This document shows positions 42,039 to 49,576 of a DNA stretch of 64,000 nucleotides, piece after piece; position 1 is the first letter of the stretch; each line of letters opens with the position of its first letter. The position numbers and the translations under genes were made by a program. Under the pieces are notes generated by a model. The model did not search any database, was not told the origin of the DNA, and was given only the letters and a program-made list of their open reading frames with translations. Origin of the DNA: Aquabacter sp965279295 (GTDB lineage: Bacteria > Pseudomonadota > Alphaproteobacteria > Rhizobiales > Xanthobacteraceae); the NCBI GenBank assembly GCA_965279295.1, contig CBDIHQ010000018.1; one strand, given 5' to 3'.

Positions 42039-43927
42039 TGACCGGAGCCGACGGCCGTCAGGAACGACCGTTCGTTGACCGTGACGCCGACTTCCTTGCG
42101 CAGGCCGTCGACATATTGCGACAGCAGGTCGTTCTGCATCTGCTTGGCAAGCTGCCCCGCGATCTCCTGATCCGCCGGGCCCATGGCAGGCACGGTGATC
42201 TTGTTGACCTGGAACAGGATGCGCTCGGCCGGAACCGTGCCGGATGCGAGGCCGAAACCGCCGGCCCTGGCATCGAATACATGGTTCAGGGAATCGACCG
42301 AGAAGTCGGACGTGGCGCGGCCACGCTGGAGTGCATTGCCGGGCTTCACTTCCAGATTGGCGCTAGCTGCCGCTTCAGTCAGGGATTTGCCGCCCTGAAC
42401 CGCCGCGAGCAGTTCGTTGGCCTTGGCATCAACGGCCTTCACCGTCTCGTCCTCGGTCCAGCGGGCGCGGACCTGATCCTTCACCTCGTCGAAGGGGCGC
42501 TCACGGGAGGGCATGACCTCAAGGACATCGAACCAGACATAGCCCGCACCCTGCGGCAGTTGCACCGCATCCGCCTCGGTGCCGGGCGGGGTGGCGAACA
42601 CCCCGCCCACCACGTCGTTGCGCGCCGGAATGACGGTGATCTCAGCGCCGGTCTCGTCGCGGCCGGAGCGGTCCACCGCCTCGACTGTTTCGAGCGACAG
42701 GCCGAGCTTCTGCGTCAATTCCGTTAGGGTGGAACCTGACGCGCGCTCGTCCTCGATGGCGTCGTGCTTGTCGAGCAGGTCGCGCCGCGCGCGCTCCAGC
42801 GCGATTTGCTGGCGCAACTGGCCCGCCACCTGTTCCAGCGGCTGCTGCTGGCCGGGCTCGATCTTCACCACATGGACCAAGGCTGAGCCGAACGCGCCGG
42901 GGATCGGCCCGCTGGTGCCGTCTGCCGGCAGGGAGAACGCCGCTTCGGCGATCTTCGGGTCTATCAGGTCCGTCCTGGCGACCAGGCCGAGATCGATATC
43001 ATTCGGCCCAAGCCCACGCGCCGCAGCGATCTCAAGGAAGGTGGCGCCGGCCTTGATCTTGTCGTCCGCCGCCTGCGCGCTGGCCGCGTCGGGGAAGACG
43101 ATCTGCTGCACCTGACGCTTCTCCGGCGCACCGAAGCGGCCGGGATTGCTGTCGTAGGCCGCCTTCACGTCCGCGTCCGACACCTGAATCCAGGGTGCGA
43201 GCGAGGCCGGGGTGAGGGCCAGGAACGCGATCTTGCGATATTCGGGGGCGCGGAAGGTGATCTTGTGCGCCTCGTAGAACGCTTTGAGCTGGTCTTCCGT
43301 CGGCTCGGGCAGCGTGCCGATGGCGGCGGGCGTCACCGAGACGAAGGAGATGTCGCGCTGTTCGCTCTCGTAGCGATGCAGGGCATCGCGCAGCACGGCG
43401 GGAGCGGTCATGTCGCCGGCGAGCGATTCGACGATCTCCGCGCGCAGCACGCGCTTCTTTTCCATGGCGATGAAGCGCATCTCGGTGAGGCTGTTCGCCC
43501 GCAGGAGCTGCTCGAAATAGGCCGGCTCGAATTCCTTCGAGCCCTGACGCCGGAACGCGGGATTGGCGCGGATTTCGCGCGCGATCTCGGTGTCGGACAG
43601 GGCTAGGCCGCGCCGCTGGATATCATCGTCCAGCGCCGCTTCGGCGATCATCTGGTTCAGGACCTGACGATCCAGCCCAAACGCGCGCGCCTGTTCAGGC
43701 GTGATGGCCCGGCCGGTGTTGCGGCTGATGCGCTGAATCTGGTCGAGATACTGTTGCCGGAAGGCGGCGACCGGAATCTCGGTTCCGCCCACCGTGGCAA
43801 CGGCGCTGGCGCCATAGCCCCGGAAGACATCGGCGATCCCCCAGACGACGAAGCTGATGGTGAGGATGATGAGGAAGGCTTTGGCGATGAGCCCGGATGC
43901 GCCCTTGCGGAGAGTCTGGAGTACCAT
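42035..43927 (-). CDS. SurA/PpiD-like membrane-anchored peptidyl-prolyl isomerase
   Basis: 630-residue periplasmic foldase anchored by one N-terminal helix (AKAFLIILTISFVVWGIADVF). A SurA-N-like chaperone region (about 40-200, with LRANSLTEMRFIAMEKKRVLR) is followed by a parvulin-type PPIC domain (about 255-365, VQQIVFPDAASAQAADDKIKAGATFLEIAAARGL) and a long C-terminal chaperone part. It helps outer-membrane and secreted proteins fold. It is upstream of and coupled to trpE, and divergent from tpiA with its own promoter-like sequence at 43975-44003. Confidence 0.92.
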   Translation of the reverse strand: MVLQTLRKGASGLIAKAFLIILTISFVVWGIADVFRGYGASAVATVGGTEIPVAAFRQQYLDQIQRISRNTGRAITPEQARAFGLDRQVLNQMIAEAALDDDIQRRGLALSDTEIAREIRANPAFRRQGSKEFEPAYFEQLLRANSLTEMRFIAMEKKRVLRAEIVESLAGDMTAPAVLRDALHRYESEQRDISFVSVTPAAIGTLPEPTEDQLKAFYEAHKITFRAPEYRKIAFLALTPASLAPWIQVSDADVKAAYDSNPGRFGAPEKRQVQQIVFPDAASAQAADDKIKAGATFLEIAAARGLGPNDIDLGLVARTDLIDPKIAEAAFSLPADGTSGPIPGAFGSALVHVVKIEPGQQQPLEQVAGQLRQQIALERARRDLLDKHDAIEDERASGSTLTELTQKLGLSLETVEAVDRSGRDETGAEITVIPARNDVVGGVFATPPGTEADAVQLPQGAGYVWFDVLEVMPSRERPFDEVKDQVRARWTEDETVKAVDAKANELLAAVQGGKSLTEAAASANLEVKPGNALQRGRATSDFSVDSLNHVFDARAGGFGLASGTVPAERILFQVNKITVPAMGPADQEIAGQLAKQMQNDLLSQYVDGLRKEVGVTVNERSFLTAVGSGQ

Positions 43928-43974
43928 CTTGCTTCTGATCGGAGGAGCGCCTGAGTCCGGCGCGGAAGGCGCGC

Positions 43975-44003
43975 ATCATAGGGAGGGGGCGGGCTTGTCG
44001 CAA
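43975..44003 (-). promoter_or_regulatory. Promoter candidate for the foldase-trpE operon
   Basis: On the minus strand TTGCGA (44003-43998), a 17-base spacer, and TATGAT (43980-43975), which is five of six for the -10. About 50 bases before the foldase start. Confidence 0.6.
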
Positions 44004-44022
44004 CGGAGCGGAGCAAGCCAGT

Positions 44023-44051
44023 TTGCAGGCCGCCCAATGCTCTGCTAACGC
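44023..44051 (+). promoter_or_regulatory. Promoter candidate for tpiA
   Basis: TTGCAG (44023-44028), 17 bases, TAACGC (44046-44051), 32 bases before the tpiA start. The -10 match is weak; it is back-to-back with the foldase promoter. Confidence 0.38.
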
Positions 44052-44082
44052 CAGGGAAATGCTAATCAATCAGGAGGTCCGA

Positions 44083-44841
44083 ATGTCCGTTGCCCGCCGC
44101 CCGCTCGTCGCCGGAAACTGGAAGATGAATGGGCTGAGGCATTCGGGAGCCGAACTTCTCGCCATGATCGAGGGATGCGGGGAGGGGATTTCCGACAAGG
44201 TCGACCTGCTGATCTGCCCCCCCGCGACGCTCGTTGCCAGCCTTGCGAACGAAGCGTCGGGGTCTGCCATCGCGCTCGGCGGGCAAGATTGCCACGGCAA
44301 GGTGTCCGGCGCCCACACCGGCGATATCTCTGCGGAAATGCTCGCGGATGCCGGTGCGCGCTTCGTGATCGTGGGGCACAGCGAGCGGCGCTCCGACCAT
44401 GGGGAGACCGACGCCGAGGTCCGCGCCAAGGCCGAGGCGGGCTGGCGCGCCGGGCTGGTCTCCATCGTCTGCGTCGGCGAGACGCAGGCGCAGCGCGAGG
44501 CGGGTGAGGCCCTCCCGGTGGTGGCTGAACAGGTGCGCGGCTCGGTGCCGGAGGGCGCGACGGGTGAAAATCTCGTGGTCGCCTACGAGCCGGTCTGGGC
44601 GATCGGCAGCGGCCTCGTTCCCACGGTCGGCGATGTGGAGGAAATCCACGGCGCGATTCGCCGGGTGCTGGCCGAGCGAATCGGCGCGGCGGCCGCACAG
44701 GTGCGCATCCTCTACGGTGGCTCGGTGAAGCCGGAAAACTGCGTCGCCCTGCTCAATGCCGCCGACGTGGACGGAGCGCTGGTCGGCGGCGCGAGCCTGA
44801 AGGCGAAGGATTTTCTCGCCATCGCCCGCGCTTATCTTTGA
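44083..44841 (+). CDS. tpiA: Triose-phosphate isomerase
   Basis: 252-residue TIM-barrel enzyme that interconverts dihydroxyacetone phosphate and glyceraldehyde 3-phosphate. Active-site residues: Lys14 (GNWKMNG), His99 (VGHSERR) and Glu169 (AYEPVWAIGSG); the phosphate loop ILYGGSVKPENC and GALVGGASLKAKDF are present. ATG at 44083 follows AGGAGGTCC. A monocistronic gene: palindromic repeats follow it, then convergent bamE. Confidence 0.98.
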   Translation: MSVARRPLVAGNWKMNGLRHSGAELLAMIEGCGEGISDKVDLLICPPATLVASLANEASGSAIALGGQDCHGKVSGAHTGDISAEMLADAGARFVIVGHSERRSDHGETDAEVRAKAEAGWRAGLVSIVCVGETQAQREAGEALPVVAEQVRGSVPEGATGENLVVAYEPVWAIGSGLVPTVGDVEEIHGAIRRVLAERIGAAAAQVRILYGGSVKPENCVALLNAADVDGALVGGASLKAKDFLAIARAYL

Positions 44842-45227
44842 GAGTTCATTTCCAGCGACCGGAGGATTGCCCGGGACAAGCCGGGCATGAGGGTCGGCGA
44901 GGGGCGAGGTCGTCGCGCTCGCTCCCCAGCCCTCCCCCGCAAGCGGCAGCTCTGCGAAATGCATGGCACGCGTTTGGGGGTGTTTGTCGAGTGACTGCGG
45001 CATGCCCCCTCTCCACGAGGGGGAGAGGGCTGGGGTGAGGGGGACACCCGTTCCAGTCCTGAAATGTCGGAGCCCCCTCACCCGGCTGCTTCGCAGCCGA
45101 CCTCTCCCCCTCGGGGAGAGGTAAAAGCAGGTCGGCCTTTGCATAGCGAACCGAGGGCGCTTGCGAGAGCCCTTTCGCAGAGCTCTCGCAAGCGGGAGAG
45201 GGGGATCGCGCGGAACGCGATGGTTTG
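44842..45227. repeat. Second block of GC-rich palindromic repeats
   Basis: No gene is visible. At least four palindromic units occur: about 44922-44950 (CTCCCCCGCAAGCGG core), 45003-45041 (CCCTCTCC/GGAGAGGG arms), 45072-45122 (GGCTGC/GCAGCC hairpin plus CTCTCCCC/GGGGAGAG) and about 45177-45206 (GCAAGCGGGAGAGGGGG). The cores match those at 0.6-1.0 kb, so they are members of one repeat family. The block lies between convergent tpiA and bamE and may stabilise or end both transcripts. Confidence 0.75.
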
Positions 45228-45731
45228 TCAGAGCGAGAAGTTGGTCGCCTGGAGCAGTTGCTTCAGCACGCTGAGTTCCGCGCCGGAGGTCGGTGTCGTC
45301 TGCGAGACGAAGTCGAACACCTTGCCGTCCTGAAGCCCGTAATTGGCGATGCGGGCAACCCGGCGGTCTTTGCCGAAATACACCGCGAGCACCTTCTGCT
45401 CAGTGATCTCAGGCTTCAGGAACGCGACCTTCCTCTCGACCTGCGAGATATAATAGAAGACGTCGCCCTGCACGGTGGAGACCGTCGAGGGGGTGCCGAG
45501 CACCAGCAGTACCTGCTCCTGGCTGGAGCCGACCGGAATCTGCTCAAGCGCGCCCTCCGACAGCACGTAGCCGCGCTGATAGGTGCGCACGACGCCGCTC
45601 AGGCTGGTGCCGGAGCCGCCCACCAAATTCACGCCGCCGTTGCCGCAGCCCGAGAGCAACCCCGCCATGAGCAGGGCACAGGCCGCCATGCGGCCGGGCC
45701 CGGTTCTGCGTTCAAGTTCCGATGACGCCAC
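45228..45731 (-). CDS. bamE: Outer-membrane assembly lipoprotein BamE
   Basis: 167-residue lipoprotein of the SmpA/BamE (OmlA) family, part of the BAM complex that inserts beta-barrel proteins in the outer membrane. Signal with lipobox LLSGC, then the BamE core TYQRGYVLSEGALEQIPVGSSQEQVLLVLGTPSTVSTVQGDVFYYISQ and VLAVYFGKDRRVARIANYGLQDGKVFDFV. GTG at 45731 follows GAGGG at good spacing; GTG at 45773 is possible but has no ribosome site. Divergent from the cytochrome c chaperone gene across a repeat-rich control region. Confidence 0.9.
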   Translation of the reverse strand: MASSELERRTGPGRMAACALLMAGLLSGCGNGGVNLVGGSGTSLSGVVRTYQRGYVLSEGALEQIPVGSSQEQVLLVLGTPSTVSTVQGDVFYYISQVERKVAFLKPEITEQKVLAVYFGKDRRVARIANYGLQDGKVFDFVSQTTPTSGAELSVLKQLLQATNFSL

Positions 45732-45764
45732 GCCAAATCCCTCGTCTTCGCCTTGCCAGCCAAT

Positions 45765-45818
45765 GCGACCCACTCGTGCGACCCACTTTTAAGCGACCCA
45801 CTTGCAACGCTTGCAACT
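45765..45818. promoter_or_regulatory. Three direct repeats in the bamE/chaperone control region
   Basis: GCGACCCACT occurs at 45765-45774, 45778-45787 and 45793-45802, and the stretch ends with TTGCAAC twice (45803-45809 and 45812-45818). Read on the minus strand, TTGCAA, 18 bases and TTAAAA make a plausible bamE promoter that lies within these repeats. The spacing (13 and 15 bases) suggests binding sites for a regulator on one face or a local repeat expansion. Confidence 0.5.
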
Positions 45819-45905
45819 GCGGCGTCAGCACGCTACGCCGCTGTTATTCCAGGCGCTCGCCCGGCGTCCGCGTCCGGCAGCCAACTCGCAAACCGTCAAG
45901 ATAAG

Positions 45906-46454
45906 ATGTTCAGCCTGTTTCGCCGACACCAGCCGCAACCCACCATTGAGCGCCTGTATGGCGCGATCGTGGCGCAGGCGCGGCGGCCGGTTTTCTACAC
46001 CGACTTCTGCGTTCCCGATACAGTCGAGGGGCGCTTCGAGCTGCTATTGCTGCACACTTTCCTGGTTTGCCATCGTCTGAAGGGCGAAACCGGGGTCGGG
46101 CGCGCCGTGTCGCAGGATGTTTTCGATGCATTCCTTGACGACATGGACCGCACGCTGCGCGAAATGGGCATCGGCGATCTCGGGGTTCCCAAGCGGATGA
46201 AGAAGATCGGGCAGGCGTTCTACGGCCGCACCGCCGCTTATGACTCGGCGCTTCAAGAGCAGGGCGACGCGCTCGCCATTGCGCTGGCGCGCAACGTGTT
46301 GGAATGCGCTCCGGCGGATGCCGCCGCCTCCCGCTTTGCCGTGTATGCCCGCGATGCGGTTGCCATTCTCGCCGCTAAGCCTTTCGCTGAGTTGATGCTT
46401 GGGGACAATATCTTCCCTGAAGCTGCCACCGACCGGGGTCAGGTCCATGTCTGA
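45906..46454 (+). CDS. Ubiquinol-cytochrome c chaperone family protein
   Basis: 182-residue homologue of yeast Cbp3 (PF03981), which assists cytochrome b and bc1 complex assembly in mitochondria. Family core: IERLYGAIVAQARRPVFYTDFCVPDTVEGRFELLLLHTFLVCHRLK, and DVFDAFLDDMDRTLREMGIGDLGVPKRMKKIGQAFYGR. Start ATG at 45906 (MFSLFRRHQP) fits relatives; earlier codons are in the control region. It overlaps the DUF177 gene by eight bases. The link to bc1 in this organism is inferred. Confidence 0.93.
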   Translation: MFSLFRRHQPQPTIERLYGAIVAQARRPVFYTDFCVPDTVEGRFELLLLHTFLVCHRLKGETGVGRAVSQDVFDAFLDDMDRTLREMGIGDLGVPKRMKKIGQAFYGRTAAYDSALQEQGDALAIALARNVLECAPADAAASRFAVYARDAVAILAAKPFAELMLGDNIFPEAATDRGQVHV

Positions 46455-46962
46455 TTTGCCCTATACCTATCCTGTGCGCGTCGCCGAACTGCCGGCCAGC
46501 GGCCTCAATGTGCGGCTGGAGCCGGACGCCGAGGCGCGCGCCCGTCTTGCCCGGCACGTCAATATCGTCGCGCTCCACAGTTTTGTCGCCGAACTCAAGG
46601 TGACGCCGAAATCGGGTGATCGCGCCGTGGTGACCGGGCGGATCAGCGGCGAGATCCGTCATGTGTCCGTGGTTTCGCTTGAGCCGTTCGACGAAAAAAT
46701 CGCGGAAGAGGTCGAGGCCCGCTTCGAGCCTGAAAGCGACGCGCCGCCCAAGCCCATGGTCGAAACCGACGAGCCTGACCTGGACCCGCCGGACGTGATC
46801 GTGGGCGGCGTGATCGACCTGGGCGTGCTCGTCACCGAGTTTTTGTCGATTGGCATCGACCCTTATCCGCGTCGTGCGGGCGAGATATTCGAGGCGCCGG
46901 TGGAAGACGCCACCGCCGCCTCTCCGTTTTCGGCGCTTGCCCGGCTAAAGGATAAATCTTGA
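46447..46962 (+). CDS. DUF177 (YceD) family protein
   Basis: 171-residue DUF177 protein. The family is linked to 23S rRNA accumulation and ribosome assembly in bacteria and plastids. Visible: VAELPASGLNVRLEPDAEARARLARHVNIVALHSFVAEL, then a Glu/Asp/Pro-rich segment (PPKPMVETDEPDLDPPDVIVGGVIDLGVLVTEFLSIGIDPYPRR). In many bacteria rpmF follows, but here the next gene is plsX after a 110-base gap with no rpmF. Overlaps the preceding gene, so translation is coupled. Confidence 0.9.
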   Translation: MSDLPYTYPVRVAELPASGLNVRLEPDAEARARLARHVNIVALHSFVAELKVTPKSGDRAVVTGRISGEIRHVSVVSLEPFDEKIAEEVEARFEPESDAPPKPMVETDEPDLDPPDVIVGGVIDLGVLVTEFLSIGIDPYPRRAGEIFEAPVEDATAASPFSALARLKDKS

Positions 46963-47072
46963 GAACATGCGCTAAGAGCGTGTCCGGTAGTTGCGGCGTT
47001 CACCCGAGCCGCTATTGTCCCGGCGCGCCCGGCAAGGCGCATCGCAAGGAATCAACGGGAATTTCGGCCTGA

Positions 47073-48146
47073 ATGAGCGCGCCCGTCCGCATATCGATCG
47101 ACGCCATGGGCGGGGACCATGGCCCCGAGGTCGTGCTCGCCGGTGTCGCCATCTCTCAAGCGCGACACCCGGATGCGCAATTCATCCTGTTTGGCGATGA
47201 GACGCGGCTTCGCGGCATTCTCCAAAAGCATGCCGCGCTCGCGGCGGTCTCCCGCATCGTCCACACCGAGATCGTGGTCGGCATGGACGACAAGCCCAGC
47301 CAGGCGCTGCGCAACGGCCGCTACAAATCCACCATGTGGCGCTGCATCGACGCGGTGAAGACCCGCGAAGCCGACGCTGCCATCTCCGCCGGCAATACCG
47401 GCGCGCTGATGGCAATGGCCAAGTTCAACCTGCGCACCATGCCGGGGATCGGACGGCCCGTGATCGCCGCCATATGGCCCACTCTGCGCGGCGAAAGCAT
47501 CGTGCTCGATGTGGGCGCCTCCATCGGGGCGACAGCTCAGGGCCTGGTGGAAATGTCGATCATGGGCGCTGCCATGGCGCGGACCATTTTCGACATCCCC
47601 CAGCCGAGCGTTGCTTTGCTGAACGTGGGGGTCGAGGAGATCAAGGGCGTGGAGGAAGTCAAGGAAGCCGGGCGCATTCTGCGCGAGGATACCTACCCCG
47701 ACATGCGCTACCACGGCTTCGTGGAGGGCAACGATATCGGTGCGGGCACCGTCGACGTGGTGGTGGTGGAGGGCTTCTCCGGCAATATCGCGCTGAAAAC
47801 CGCGGAGGGCACGGCCAAGCAGATCGCAACGTATCTGCGCGCCGCCATGGGGCGCACCTGGCGCGCCCGCATCGGCTACATTCTGGCCCGCGACGCGTTT
47901 AAGATGCTGCGTGAGAAGATGGACCCACGCCGCTCCAACGGCGGCGTTTTCCTCGGCCTCAATGGTGTCGTCATCAAGAGCCATGGTGGCGCCGATGCCG
48001 ACGGCTTCGCATCAGCCGTCGACGTCGGTTACGACATGGTGCGTCACCAGTTGCTGACGCGGATCGAAACCAGCCTCGTCAACCGCCTGCCCAAAGAGGC
48101 GGTAGCGTCCGAGACGGTGGCTGTGGAAGCGGAAGGCCAATCGTGA
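47073..48146 (+). CDS. plsX: Phosphate acyltransferase PlsX
   Basis: 357-residue enzyme that makes acyl-phosphate from acyl-ACP, the entry to phospholipid synthesis with PlsY. Start ISIDAMGGDHGPEVVLAGVAIS, then SAGNTGALMAMA near residue 110, RPVIAAIWPTLRGESIVLDVGAS and VVEGFSGNIALKTAEGTAKQI are diagnostic. Full length. Its stop overlaps the GTG start of fabH, forming a lipid-synthesis unit. Confidence 0.97.
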   Translation: MSAPVRISIDAMGGDHGPEVVLAGVAISQARHPDAQFILFGDETRLRGILQKHAALAAVSRIVHTEIVVGMDDKPSQALRNGRYKSTMWRCIDAVKTREADAAISAGNTGALMAMAKFNLRTMPGIGRPVIAAIWPTLRGESIVLDVGASIGATAQGLVEMSIMGAAMARTIFDIPQPSVALLNVGVEEIKGVEEVKEAGRILREDTYPDMRYHGFVEGNDIGAGTVDVVVVEGFSGNIALKTAEGTAKQIATYLRAAMGRTWRARIGYILARDAFKMLREKMDPRRSNGGVFLGLNGVVIKSHGGADADGFASAVDVGYDMVRHQLLTRIETSLVNRLPKEAVASETVAVEAEGQS

Positions 48147-49117
48147 GCGTCATAAGGTCCGTGGTCCGAGGGATTGGCTCCTATCTTCCCGAAAACGTTG
48201 TGACAAACGCCGATCTCGTCCAGCGGGTCGATACCACGGACGAGTGGATCGTCCAGCGGACAGGAATTCGCCAGCGCCATATCGCCGCGGACGGTGAGAA
48301 GACATCGGACCTCGCGATCGCGGCGGCGACCCGCGCGCTGGCCAATGCGGGCTTCGGGGCGGACGACATCGACTTGGTTGTGCTCGCAACCTCGACCCCC
48401 GACCAGACCTTTCCTGCAACCGCCGCGACGGTGCAGGCCGAGCTTGGAATCACTCGCGGCGCGGCGTTCGACCTCCAGGCGGTGTGCTCTGGCTTCGTGT
48501 TCGGCCTCGCGACCGCCGACGCCCATCTGCGCACCGGATCCTTCAAACGCGCCCTGGTGATCGGCGCCGAGACCTTTTCGCGTATCCTCGATTGGGAGGA
48601 TCGCGGCACCTGCGTCCTGTTCGGCGATGGGGCAGGGGCGGTGGTTCTCGAGGGTGTTCCGGACGCCGAAAGCGGCGGGCGGGGCGTTATCACCACTCAT
48701 TTACGCACCGATGGTCGCCATCGCGCGAAGCTGTTCGTGGATGGCGGTCCCTCATCGACCGGGACGGTCGGCCATCTGCGCATGGAAGGCCGCGAGGTGT
48801 TCCGCCACGCGGTCGGTATGATCACCGATGTGATCGAAGACGCCTTCGCCGCGACCGGAGAGAGCGCTGAAACCATCGACTGGTTCGTCCCGCATCAGGC
48901 AAACCGCAGGATCATCGATGCCAGCGCGCAAAAGTTGCATATTGCGCCTGCGAAGGTGGTGACAACTGTGGACCGTCACGGTAATACCTCTGCGGCATCC
49001 ATTCCTCTCGCGCTCGATGTGGCGTGCAAGGATGGCCGGATCGGGCAGGGCGATCTGGTCCTTTTGGAAGCCATGGGCGGTGGGTTCACCTGGGGTTCAG
49101 CCCTGGTGAGATGGTAA
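48143..49117 (+). CDS. fabH: 3-oxoacyl-ACP synthase III
   Basis: 324-residue ketoacyl synthase that starts fatty-acid elongation by condensing acetyl-CoA with malonyl-ACP. Catalytic triad Cys115 (AVCSGFVF), His251 (VPHQANRR) and Asn281 (RHGNTSAAS). TTDEWIVQRTGIRQRHIA near residue 31 and GDGAGAVVLE are family features. GTG start overlaps the plsX stop. The gene order to ihfA and merR is the classic alphaproteobacterial one. Confidence 0.97.
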   Translation: MSVIRSVVRGIGSYLPENVVTNADLVQRVDTTDEWIVQRTGIRQRHIAADGEKTSDLAIAAATRALANAGFGADDIDLVVLATSTPDQTFPATAATVQAELGITRGAAFDLQAVCSGFVFGLATADAHLRTGSFKRALVIGAETFSRILDWEDRGTCVLFGDGAGAVVLEGVPDAESGGRGVITTHLRTDGRHRAKLFVDGGPSSTGTVGHLRMEGREVFRHAVGMITDVIEDAFAATGESAETIDWFVPHQANRRIIDASAQKLHIAPAKVVTTVDRHGNTSAASIPLALDVACKDGRIGQGDLVLLEAMGGGFTWGSALVRW

Positions 49118-49133
49118 TAAGTCGTTAATGACA

Positions 49134-49163
49134 TTGACCGGTCTTGTCCCGAGTGGATAGGGT
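49134..49163 (+). promoter_or_regulatory. Promoter candidate for ihfA
   Basis: TTGACC (49134-49139), an 18-base spacer, TAGGGT (49158-49163), 40 bases before the ihfA start and 17 after the fabH stop. It could let ihfA-merR be expressed apart from lipid synthesis. Confidence 0.4.
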
Positions 49164-49203
49164 CGACCGTTGCTGTCTTTCTCTCATGGGGCCGGGGAGA
49201 CAC

Positions 49204-49521
49204 ATGGCTGGGAAGACCGTCACGCGTGCGGATTTGTGCGAAGCCGTCTACCAGCAGGTAGGCTTGTCACGAACCGAATCCGCAACTCTCGTTGAATCCG
49301 TTTTGGGCGAAATCGCCGACGCTCTCGCGCGAGGGGAGACCGTAAAACTGTCTTCGTTCGGCTCGTTTGTGGTTCGCGCAAAAGGTCAGCGTGTTGGGCG
49401 AAACCCCAAGACGGGCGAAGAAGTCCCCATCGAACCGCGCCACGTCATGGTCTTCAAGCCCTCCAGCATCTTGAAGAATCGCATAAACGGGCGCACAGCA
49501 AATGGCGACGACCGCGATTGA
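49204..49521 (+). CDS. ihfA: Integration host factor subunit alpha
   Basis: 105-residue HU/IHF-family DNA-bending protein. KTVTRADLCEAVYQQVGLSRTESATLVESVLGEIADALARGETVKLSSFGSFVVRAKGQRVGRNPKTGEEVPIEPRHVMVFKPSSILKNRIN contains the beta-arm with the RNPKTG and Pro that intercalates. Start ATG at 49204; codons upstream contain a promoter-like sequence. IHF acts as a heterodimer with IhfB, encoded elsewhere. Confidence 0.96.
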   Translation: MAGKTVTRADLCEAVYQQVGLSRTESATLVESVLGEIADALARGETVKLSSFGSFVVRAKGQRVGRNPKTGEEVPIEPRHVMVFKPSSILKNRINGRTANGDDRD

Positions 49522-49576
49522 TGCTCGCCAGTGACGGCATGGGCGCGACGGTGCCGATAACGGGGGCGTAAGGCAG

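Noticed and set aside
42058..43115. Plus-strand frames opposite the SurA/PpiD-like gene
   Set aside because: Fragmented, Arg/Ser-rich and without domains; they are shadows of the foldase gene.
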